In this document: in pieces, positions 15,730 through 23,707 of the stretch
How the letters are laid out: the number at the start of each line of letters is the position of its first letter
Numbering within the stretch: the first letter of the stretch is position 1
Source of the DNA: Maridesulfovibrio frigidus DSM 17176
GTDB taxonomy: Bacteria; Desulfobacterota; Desulfovibrionia; Desulfovibrionales; Desulfovibrionaceae
Direction of reading: 5' to 3'
DNA length: 64,000 nucleotides
NCBI RefSeq assembly: GCF_000711735.1
Contig: NZ_JONL01000001.1
Span: forward strand, 682,001 to 746,000
The notes under the pieces: generated by a model
What the model saw: the letters and a program-made list of their open reading frames with translations, nothing else
Database searches by the model: none
What the model was told of the DNA's origin: nothing
Program-made: the position numbers and the translations under genes

Positions 15730-16827
15730 TTATTGAATCCAAAATTCGACGTCTTCGGACCACCAAGAGATATCCGGAAGCGAGGAAAGGTCATCCATGA
15801 AGGAGTTTAAGTTGCTAGAATCTAGCAAGTAATATCCGTCTTCAACCTTCAACGAATTGGTCAGGTCTAGATTTATTGTGTCATCCACGCCGATAATCTT
15901 AAATACCATGCGTCCTAGGGGCGGATCGACATCGTAAGAAGTAACCCCCCTCGAAACGTAAGATGGAAATCTGCGGGTTCTTTTAGCTGGAAAACTTTCT
16001 AATCTCAGTCCCGGTATAGGATATAAAAGTATAGCCTCCCCTTTTTCTGCTCCGGGCTCGTAATTGAAAATGTATAGCTTAGAATTAATGGGCGGCATAA
16101 CGGAAAAACCCATTTTATCGCCAACATTAAACACTGGGACATTTGATCGTTTAAAAGGAATCCGATTTCCTCCGGCAATTTTATAAAGTTTAAGAGCCGA
16201 AGAACTCTTACCTTGATTGCCTATTCCTCTCCCGTTGCCAGTTAAAATGGCTGTAATATCCTCGACTGCTCCCGCAAATTTTGTGCGAGGTTTTCTAGTC
16301 TTCGAAAGCTGTTTTATCTCACTATTTGCAGACAAAGTTATAGAAGCCGAACTTACAGTACTACCGCTTTCCGGATTTACAATCTTTGTTGTAATTGAAA
16401 TATCATCACCAGCTATCACATAGTTTCCAAGTACCAAAAGATCGGCTTGAAGCTTCTTTCGCATCCAGACGTTAAAGTCGAAAACACTGTCCTTATGCTC
16501 TTCCATTTCATTTCTTAAGCGCGCGATTTCGAACCTGTCCACAACATCCCAATTATGATCCTTAATGCCCACCAAACCAGATGAAACGTACTCAGCTATT
16601 CGCTTGCCAAGCATAGAGTCTTGCACGGCCCCTTGAGTTTTAAACTCCAGAACCGCAATCCTCTTATTAGCGAGTACGCCAGCAACACTCAAATTCTGCG
16701 CAAGTTCCTCCCCGGCCTCCTGCAAATTATCAGGAGAGCTGAAAAGTCCCGCACTGGTGTAGTTAACTGCAAATAAAGTAGAGAGAGAGCATACAACACA
16801 AAATATTAATAGCTTATTACGAATCAT
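15730..16827 (-). CDS. Exported FlgO/CsgG-like + DUF4384 protein
   Basis: 365 residues with a signal peptide (about 1-26, ending near TSAG). Residues about 45-180 resemble the TolB/CsgG/FlgO-type fold: KRIAVLEFKTQG, LGKRIAEYVSSGL, VVDRFEIARLRNE, ADLLVLGNYVIAG. Residues about 205-330 look like DUF4384: PVFNVGDKMGFSV, LYIFNYEPGAEKGEAILLYPIPG. From memory, DUF4384 is often fused to or next to caspase-like peptidases, which fits the gene immediately upstream. The start has AAGG nine bases upstream, and the gap to the caspase gene is 39 bases. Biochemical role unknown; an envelope-located scaffold or sensor is plausible. Confidence 0.75.
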   Translation of the reverse strand: MIRNKLLIFCVVCSLSTLFAVNYTSAGLFSSPDNLQEAGEELAQNLSVAGVLANKRIAVLEFKTQGAVQDSMLGKRIAEYVSSGLVGIKDHNWDVVDRFEIARLRNEMEEHKDSVFDFNVWMRKKLQADLLVLGNYVIAGDDISITTKIVNPESGSTVSSASITLSANSEIKQLSKTRKPRTKFAGAVEDITAILTGNGRGIGNQGKSSSALKLYKIAGGNRIPFKRSNVPVFNVGDKMGFSVMPPINSKLYIFNYEPGAEKGEAILLYPIPGLRLESFPAKRTRRFPSYVSRGVTSYDVDPPLGRMVFKIIGVDDTINLDLTNSLKVEDGYYLLDSSNLNSFMDDLSSLPDISWWSEDVEFWIQ

Positions 16828-16866
16828 ATTTTTTTACCTTAGCAAAGCAGCCTTCAATGAATATAT

Positions 16867-18396
16867 TTAATTTATTTTGCTGAGCTTAAGAGGTTTGTTG
16901 GTAGTAATTTTAGGATTTTGTCCAAGATCCAGCGCGGATAATTTAGACTTCGCATATGTGAAAGCTTCCACAGTATCAACCCAGCCATCCTGATTGGTAT
17001 CACCCGGCCCCATAAGTCCCTTTAGGAAAAAATAGCTGAAAGCCCCTTGCCTGCCAGGAGCATATTCTTCAGCAGGACGGTCCGCAGCAGAGGCGGTTAT
17101 AAACTGCTTGTCACCAGAAATCAGGTTCTTTTTAACTCTAGGCTTAATCAGTTTCATTCCCGATGCACTTTTTCCAGAACCGGAAAAACAAGCATCGATA
17201 ATTGTCACCATATTGTTGTTTTGAATTTTGGAGAAACGTTTATCAAGACCTGCAAGAGAAATAGCGGTGCGATCACTAAGTCCATCAAGGTTCGCCTCAT
17301 ATGGAATCAGCAATCCGTCTTTTATTGTAGTCTTATCTGTACCAAGCACAGGAGAGCCATGTCCCGAAAAATAAAAGACAACTTTGGCATTCGGATTCAA
17401 GCGGGCTTTGCGCTCAAGCCAATCGATATTATTTAAAATATTTCCAAGCGTTGCTTCTCGGTTTAGAAGAAGTTTTACGTGCGCAAAATCATTTTTAAAT
17501 CCCCCCATACGTGTAAGCATGCGCTGCATCTGCTTGGCATCATTATCAGCATAGCGGGGACCGTTAATAGTCTGGTATTTACGAACACCAACAAGTACAG
17601 CATACGCCTGATCCGTAGCAGGAGCAGTCTTCGCATGTTTACTTAGAGCTAGTTCTTCGCTGGCTTGAGAGACTCTACCGCCAGTTGCAACAGCAACAAA
17701 AGTACTGTCTGGCAAAGGTGTGGGGAGCGGAATATCAGCAGAATCGTCCCACATAGCCATGATCATTTTATCTTTAGCTTCGGTAATTAATTTGGAACTA
17801 GGGTAACGGCTGCTCATGGCTACGATAGATTTAGTTGCACTTTCCTTATCGCCGCTCCTGAACAATTGCCACTTTTTTTCCACCATAAACCCAGCAGCTT
17901 TTTCAACACTAGCAGAACCGAGAATAGCAGATTCAGATGAAGCGTAAGTATGGGCTTTTTCATAATCCCCTTTGCGAAACAGCACTTCTAAAGTTAGTGC
18001 GACAGAACTTTTAGTCCTTCCACTCTTTTTAGCCCATGAAAGGGCTTCATCTGTTTTGCCAAGTTTAAACGCGAGCCACCCTAGGCTCTGGGCAAGTTTT
18101 TTATTCTTGGGAGTTTTTTGGTAAAGTGCTGACCATACCTCGTAAGCATTGTCAGGACGTTTATACTTATAGTACGCTTGTCCTAAATTAAAAGTAATTT
18201 TATCATCAGAAGGACACCATTTATGAGCTTGAAGCAGCCCAGCAAGTGACTTTTTAGGATTTTGTTCAAAACCGGCTACAGCCTTAACAGAAAATTCCTT
18301 AGCAACTGGACACATATCTCCTGCTGCAACAGTATTTCTTGCCAAAAAAATAAATGTAAATCCAGCCAGTACACACGAATAAAAGACCTTCTTCAT
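16867..18396 (-). CDS. Exported TPR + caspase-family (C14) peptidase with EF-hand-like loop
   Basis: 509 residues from ATG 18396, preceded by GGGGAG; an in-frame ATG four codons earlier has no ribosome-binding site. Signal peptide about 1-25. Helical TPR/Sel1-like repeats follow (about 30-215), then the C14 domain (about 260-490): YAVLVGVRKY, the catalytic His in YFSGHGSP (H346) and catalytic Cys in IIDACFSG (C403). Near residue 466 a DTNQDGWVDTVE loop has EF-hand/dockerin spacing and may bind calcium. The enzyme is expected to cleave after Arg/Lys as other bacterial metacaspase-like peptidases do, but outside the cytoplasm. First gene of the operon caspase, DUF4384, FGE-A, FGE-B. Confidence 0.85.
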   Translation of the reverse strand: MKKVFYSCVLAGFTFIFLARNTVAAGDMCPVAKEFSVKAVAGFEQNPKKSLAGLLQAHKWCPSDDKITFNLGQAYYKYKRPDNAYEVWSALYQKTPKNKKLAQSLGWLAFKLGKTDEALSWAKKSGRTKSSVALTLEVLFRKGDYEKAHTYASSESAILGSASVEKAAGFMVEKKWQLFRSGDKESATKSIVAMSSRYPSSKLITEAKDKMIMAMWDDSADIPLPTPLPDSTFVAVATGGRVSQASEELALSKHAKTAPATDQAYAVLVGVRKYQTINGPRYADNDAKQMQRMLTRMGGFKNDFAHVKLLLNREATLGNILNNIDWLERKARLNPNAKVVFYFSGHGSPVLGTDKTTIKDGLLIPYEANLDGLSDRTAISLAGLDKRFSKIQNNNMVTIIDACFSGSGKSASGMKLIKPRVKKNLISGDKQFITASAADRPAEEYAPGRQGAFSYFFLKGLMGPGDTNQDGWVDTVEAFTYAKSKLSALDLGQNPKITTNKPLKLSKIN

Positions 18397-18408
18397 ATCG
18401 CTCCCCAT

Positions 18409-18723
18409 ATATTGTAAAGGATATTTAGATAATTTTGTAAGTCAAATAACGGCAAAAAGGAAGGAAGTTGTTGCTTAAAGAACCTTACGCATGAATCTTT
18501 TGGCAACATTCTCAAAAGGTATTTATCAAAACATTAAAGGAAGTTTAGACTAGAAATTTGCCAAAGAATGAAAATTCACAGCAGGACCTGAATACCGATT
18601 TTCGCAAGAATGGACAATGAGAGATTCTAATGGAGATCATAAAGACAAGCACGACTTAGGGTAACATCCGCCGCGCTTTGTTCTCTCTTAAGTATCGTTT
18701 CTAGAATATTTTATACCTAAAAA
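18409..18723. other. Upstream region of the caspase operon
   Basis: No gene found. It should carry the minus-strand promoter of the caspase operon. A short run near 18658-18690 does not match the tRNA part of the other repeats, so copy 4 has lost it. Confidence 0.45.
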
Positions 18724-18756
18724 AAGCTGGTTATCAAAAGATAACCAGCTTTTTTT
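18724..18756 (+). terminator. Repeat copy 4: terminator hairpin only
   Basis: AGCTGGTTATC (18725-18735) pairs perfectly with GATAACCAGCT (18740-18750), followed by seven T. The G-to-A change in the second arm gives a perfect A-T pair. The following ATTTTGCG again resembles the flank of copies 2 and 3. As a bidirectional hairpin it may also stop the minus-strand kinase transcript. Confidence 0.75.
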
Positions 18757-18859
18757 GGGAAAATTTTGCGAAGAAGATTTGCGGATATCCAATACACTTA
18801 ATTTGATAACACCACTCCCCGAACAAAGCATCAGAAGACATCTGCAAAATCAGGGTAAG

Positions 18860-21800
18860 TTATTTTTCGCTCCCGAAACCGATGGCTGCGAGCAGCTCCT
18901 TTTTACGAACTGGTTTTGCCACAAAGTGGTCACATCCAGATTCAAAACATCTCATTTTATCGTCTTCAAAAGCGTTAGCTGTGAGAGCCACAATATGAAC
19001 AGCGGGAATATTCTGTTCCTTTTCATAAGCACGTACAGCCATAGTGGCATCAATACCATCCATGACAGGCATCTGCATATCCATAAGTATTATGTCTATA
19101 TCGCCTTCTTCTTTGTACATGTTCAATCCATCCAGACCATTATCGGCGATCAACAAAGTGTGCCCACTATCTTTCAGAAAATGCTCAATGAGCATTTGGT
19201 TACTTTCTGAATCTTCAACGATGAGTACCTTCTTGAAACCAGAATCTATGGTAATGCAAACTTCAGCCGGAACAGATTCTTCGTCCTCAGGAACGGGATG
19301 GCAAACCTCAAAGGGAAGAGTAAACGAAAACATCGTACCGTCGCCCAAACTACTTGTCACCTCAATGTGTCCGCCCATAAGCTCAAGTAATCGTTTCGAT
19401 ATGGTCAAACCAAGACCGGTACCTCCGTACTGACGGGTCGTTGAGGAATCGGCCTGAGTGAAGCTTTCAAAGACCGTTGCTATTTTTTCCTTCCCAATAC
19501 CGATACCTGTATCACTGACACTGAAAGATACTTGGACATTTTGTTCATCACGGAAACTAGCACTGACTTCCACTTTTACGAGGCCTTCATTAGTGAATTT
19601 TATGGCATTACCAACCAAATTCATTAATATCTGCCTGACCCTTAGCTCATCCCCTTTAACCCAACGAGGAGTATTCTTGTGAACTAAACACTCAAATATA
19701 AGGCCTTCAGTTCTGGCTTTAACACTCATGATGCAGGCTACGCTGTCCAGTAGTTCGACCAGATTAAATTCGGTTTCATCGATGATAATCTGTCCAGCTT
19801 CAATCTTAGAAAAATCTAAAATTTCATTGATCAGCCGCAACAAGCCTTCTCCAGCTGATTTGAACATATTCACAATTTTATTCTGTTCACCAGTCAGATC
19901 AGTTTCAGACAGTATATCAGGCATGCCCATGATAAAGTTCAGAGGGGTACGTATTTCATGGCTCATGGTGGCAAGGAACCTGGACTTAGACTCGTTAGCA
20001 GAAAGAGCGGCTTCCTTCTCAATTTCTGCCTGCTCCTTGAGCTTGCGTTCAGAAATATCAGTTGCCATACCCTCCAGATAGACCTCGCCGTCTTCTCCGG
20101 TTACCAGTTGGCAATAAGTCGTCAAAAAACGGGATTCTCCGGACGGTAATGTCACTTCATATTCAAAGTCCCGTACGGATCCGTCTTGCTCAAGCTTCCG
20201 AAGAAGCTCCTTCCTTCTCTCGGGATCGGAATATAGATGGGCACCAATATCCTGCACACTATCTAGCAGTTCCTGAGGTGTACCAAATCCCACTAAACTA
20301 GCAAATGCCGGATTAACATTTATTAGTCTTCCAGCAACAGTTGTACGGAAAATACCTTCGGTCGCGTTCTCGAAAAAACCACGATAATTCTCTTCAGCCT
20401 GTCGTAAATTTATAATTAATTCTTGAATATCGTCTGTCATTTCGTTGAAAGTATGGGCCAATTGCCCAATCTCATCGCTAGATTCCTCTTTAAGGCGGCT
20501 ATCTAGGTGCCCATCCTTAAACTTGCGTATCCCCTTGATCATATCAGTGATTTTATTGGTGAGAGTCGAGGCCATGAATACTGCGATGAAGATGACTATT
20601 ACCACCATAAACAGAGTGGATACCATTATCTCTTTCGAGGTCTTAGACTGTGATAATTTTAAGTGCTGCTGAGTGTCGTCGTTTTGTTTTTTTAGCGTGG
20701 CTTGGAACTCGGCAGCGACACCAGCTATTTTTTCACCGGTTTCTGTTGCAGCCTTATGGAACTCATTAACATTAGCTCCGACAGTAATGAACCCGAACCC
20801 GCGCGGCCCTGAATAAATACCCGTGTGGTAAGGAATGGCTGCCGCCGTAGTTAACTTCCATATCCCACTCCACAGAATGACAAAAGAACCCGATCCACCA
20901 TTTTTAGTAAGATTATTCCAGCCATCGCACTGAGGGGCAAAATTAAGATAACGGCAATCCAGCCCCACAAGCCCAGCATCCATCAACTCAATGGAAGGCT
21001 TTTTCTTAAGTGACTGATCTTTAAGCACCGGCGCTGTCTCTTCCCACTCCGAAATGGTCAGACCACTTTGTTCATAATCATCAAACATCCCTTTTGAAAG
21101 CCAAGGAATAGCGGGCTGCCCTGTCTCCGGATCATATCCAGTAATGAAATAGTCACGAGGGTGGGAGATGTTACGATCCTTGTAATCCCACATAAAAGCG
21201 TAGTTTCCAGAGGACGCATCAGAAATTGTAGTGTAGCGCTCAGCAGTAGGAATAATATAATCCGTGAACTCCATTATATGAGTATGATCTAAAGCCAAAG
21301 TTACGTACCCAGTTATACGCCCGTCCCTAACTACCGGAGTCGCCCACCGGACAACCCCCTGATAGCGTTTGCCCACAGGGTTTTCCTTACCCGCATAGCC
21401 CGCGTTTTCAGGATCAAAGGCAATACCTTTTTCCATCGCCCGGGCTTTAGTGAAAGCTCCGATGATAGGGCTTTTCTGATACGCTCCAATTACCTCGGAA
21501 ACATAAATTTCTCCGGGAGCCAGCTTCTTAAGTTCTGAAAAATAATTTTCCGCCTTGCAATATGTATTGGCCGTATCCGAAACATTCTTTTTCTCATTCG
21601 GTAAAATGTCCGAGGAGGTAACCTTAACCAGCTCCATTCCATTTACGTCAACATAGGTCATTTCAAGAAACAAGGGGAGTTTTACGCGCGTTGCTGAATT
21701 ATCCGGCAGACGTGAATGAAAATCCTTTGCATTATCAGAATTGCGGGACGCAATTACCGTCTCGGCAGGCAAAACAGAGTCTTCTGGAACCCAGGAGTCG

Positions 21801-22216
21801 CCAGCTTCGTTAAGAACCCAAACAGGAGGCTCCGTTATATATCCGGCTAGTGGAGTAAGAAATGTTTTATAGCTATCTTCAGTGGGGGGCAGGCTTGAGG
21901 CAAGAAGGATATCGTTATCTCTAGCATACAAAAATTCAGCAACATCTATGGCAGTGTCTGTAGTTAATCGTTCTATCGTTTCTCTGGACTTGAGATCCAA
22001 AGCCCGAATGGAGCTCTCCACAGCCATATCACTGATATTCGTTATAGTGCCTTGGGATTCAGTAGATAATTGAACAACTTTGTCTTCAACGCTATGACCT
22101 AAAATGGTGATACCATTCCACGCGACCCAAGCCAAAACTATCAAAGGCAAAACTTTGATGAGCACGAAAACAGCTATTAACTTACAGCGGATTCCAATTG
22201 AACGAGGCCAGCGCAT
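18860..22216 (-). CDS. Membrane hybrid histidine kinase (sensor-HAMP-PAS-HisKA-HATPase-REC)
   Basis: 1118 residues from ATG 22216, which has AGGGAG seven bases upstream; a TTG nine codons earlier is unlikely. TM1 is about 12-35. A large extracytoplasmic sensor of about 480 residues, probably Cache-like, follows, then TM2 (about 525-550), HAMP, PAS (about 610-730), HisKA with FLATMSHEIRTPLNF, HATPase with LVGNAIKF, DTGIGI and GGTGLGL, and a C-terminal receiver (KVLIVEDSESNQ...LMDMQMP). It should autophosphorylate its H-box His and pass the phosphate to its own REC, then to an HPt or second regulator not seen next to it. It lies 140 bases downstream of the sulfatase maturase gene, same strand, and could be co-transcribed. 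Confidence 0.9.
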   Translation of the reverse strand: MRWPRSIGIRCKLIAVFVLIKVLPLIVLAWVAWNGITILGHSVEDKVVQLSTESQGTITNISDMAVESSIRALDLKSRETIERLTTDTAIDVAEFLYARDNDILLASSLPPTEDSYKTFLTPLAGYITEPPVWVLNEAGDSWVPEDSVLPAETVIASRNSDNAKDFHSRLPDNSATRVKLPLFLEMTYVDVNGMELVKVTSSDILPNEKKNVSDTANTYCKAENYFSELKKLAPGEIYVSEVIGAYQKSPIIGAFTKARAMEKGIAFDPENAGYAGKENPVGKRYQGVVRWATPVVRDGRITGYVTLALDHTHIMEFTDYIIPTAERYTTISDASSGNYAFMWDYKDRNISHPRDYFITGYDPETGQPAIPWLSKGMFDDYEQSGLTISEWEETAPVLKDQSLKKKPSIELMDAGLVGLDCRYLNFAPQCDGWNNLTKNGGSGSFVILWSGIWKLTTAAAIPYHTGIYSGPRGFGFITVGANVNEFHKAATETGEKIAGVAAEFQATLKKQNDDTQQHLKLSQSKTSKEIMVSTLFMVVIVIFIAVFMASTLTNKITDMIKGIRKFKDGHLDSRLKEESSDEIGQLAHTFNEMTDDIQELIINLRQAEENYRGFFENATEGIFRTTVAGRLINVNPAFASLVGFGTPQELLDSVQDIGAHLYSDPERRKELLRKLEQDGSVRDFEYEVTLPSGESRFLTTYCQLVTGEDGEVYLEGMATDISERKLKEQAEIEKEAALSANESKSRFLATMSHEIRTPLNFIMGMPDILSETDLTGEQNKIVNMFKSAGEGLLRLINEILDFSKIEAGQIIIDETEFNLVELLDSVACIMSVKARTEGLIFECLVHKNTPRWVKGDELRVRQILMNLVGNAIKFTNEGLVKVEVSASFRDEQNVQVSFSVSDTGIGIGKEKIATVFESFTQADSSTTRQYGGTGLGLTISKRLLELMGGHIEVTSSLGDGTMFSFTLPFEVCHPVPEDEESVPAEVCITIDSGFKKVLIVEDSESNQMLIEHFLKDSGHTLLIADNGLDGLNMYKEEGDIDIILMDMQMPVMDGIDATMAVRAYEKEQNIPAVHIVALTANAFEDDKMRCFESGCDHFVAKPVRKKELLAAIGFGSEK

Positions 22217-22356
22217 ACATAACTCCCTGAAATTCACGAACAAGACACAAGCAATATAATCTAAAATTACATAATATTATACCATACACTTCACTTACAA
22301 GCGTTATCCGTCTGTGGCAATTATTATAACGATAACCACACTGCTCCATCAAAAAA

Positions 22357-23661
22357 CTATATACCGCAGCACCTCTTATACTTCTTGCCGCTTCCACACG
22401 GGCAAGCAGAATTGCGGCTTGGCTTGACAATACTGCGCCCCTTTTCCTGCTGAAGTAATATCTGCTTAATTTCTGGTACCGGCCGGCCAGCGCGAACAAG
22501 CTGCGCCATGATATCCATATAAGGAGCCATATAGGTGAATATTTGCTTGTATGCAGTGCAAAGATAGCTCACCGCTGCGGTTCCATCTGAAGACGGATTA
22601 AACCTATGCTTAGGGCAATCTCCATGGCAGACAAACCGCACTTCACACTTGGTGCAACATTCGGCAAGAGCCATCAGTTTATCGTCCCCAAACCGGACTT
22701 GAACCTCAGACTCCATAAGCTCTGCCAAAGGAGCTTCTAAAATATTGCCTAACTTATGTTGGGGGTAAACATAATGATCACAAGAATAGATATCACCGTT
22801 ATGTTCTAATGCTCCGGCTTGCCCACACTTTGGCGAAAAATGACAAAGTCCTGAACCTGCGCCAAGCCAATTACCTAGCGTAACGTCAAAGAACTGAATA
22901 AAAAATTCTCCGACATCGTTATGGACCCACTCATTAAATATGCTGATATAAAACGATGCGAATTGGTCTGGCAAAACGCTCCACGAAGTAAGCTTCAAAT
23001 TCTCCGGGGAATCGACAGAGGAAGGAGGAATGGCCAAATTAAGCCCAAGATCTTTTGAACTCTGCCCAGGCATACGCTCAACGGCAGGGATGAACTGCAT
23101 ATGGCCATCGCCGATGCTCTTAAGGAATCGATAAACCTCAAGAGGGTGACGAGAATTTAATCTATTGATAACGGTTAGTGTATTAAACTCAATTCCATAT
23201 TTCTTGAGATTTTCCACCCCATTCATTACAGAGTCAAATGTCGGCCGGCCACCTACTGTAACCCGATACCGATCATGCAATTCTCTTGGTCCATCAATAC
23301 TTATGCCGACAAGAAAGTTATTCTCTTTAAGAAAAGCGCACCACTCATCCGTTAGCAATGTACCGTTGGTCTGAATGGAATTGGTTATGTTTTTGCCAGC
23401 ACAATATTTTCGCTGCAAATTGATCGCAGACCGAAAGAATTCAATTTCCATCAGCGTAGGTTCACCGCCCTGCCACGCAAATTGAACTTCCGGCCCTTCC
23501 TGCGATTCTATATACTGCCGAACGTACTCCTCAAGAACTTCCAAGGACATTCTGTGTGAATCGTGACCACCATATAAGCTGTGCTTTTCGGTGTAGAAAC
23601 AGTATTTGCAACCAAGATTGCATGACGCACCCGTGGGCTTAGCCATTACTTGAAAATGCAC
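22357..23661 (-). CDS. Anaerobic sulfatase-maturating enzyme (radical SAM/SPASM) with SEC-C tail
   Basis: 434 residues, probably GTG start (MHFQVMAKPTG); ATG at codon 6 is possible. C14-x3-C18-x2-C21 binds the radical SAM cluster. Later cysteines (SGLC, PKCGQAG, YSCDHYVYP, CCTKCEVRFVCHGDCPKHR, YLC) form the SPASM domain with two more clusters. It oxidises the active-site Cys or Ser of a sulfatase to formylglycine without oxygen. The last 20 residues (ACPCGSGKKYKRCC) are a SEC-C zinc motif. The Cys-type sulfatase encoded 46 bases upstream in the same operon is the obvious substrate. Confidence 0.92.
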   Translation of the reverse strand: MHFQVMAKPTGASCNLGCKYCFYTEKHSLYGGHDSHRMSLEVLEEYVRQYIESQEGPEVQFAWQGGEPTLMEIEFFRSAINLQRKYCAGKNITNSIQTNGTLLTDEWCAFLKENNFLVGISIDGPRELHDRYRVTVGGRPTFDSVMNGVENLKKYGIEFNTLTVINRLNSRHPLEVYRFLKSIGDGHMQFIPAVERMPGQSSKDLGLNLAIPPSSVDSPENLKLTSWSVLPDQFASFYISIFNEWVHNDVGEFFIQFFDVTLGNWLGAGSGLCHFSPKCGQAGALEHNGDIYSCDHYVYPQHKLGNILEAPLAELMESEVQVRFGDDKLMALAECCTKCEVRFVCHGDCPKHRFNPSSDGTAAVSYLCTAYKQIFTYMAPYMDIMAQLVRAGRPVPEIKQILLQQEKGRSIVKPSRNSACPCGSGKKYKRCCGI

Positions 23662-23707
23662 AGTTACCCCCGCACGTTCAAACCGGCTAACGTTTCAGCT
23701 TTATTCA

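Noticed and set aside
22217-22499. Minus-strand frames between the kinase and anSME as extra genes
   Set aside because: They overlap anSME in another frame and lack starts with ribosome-binding sites and recognisable domains.
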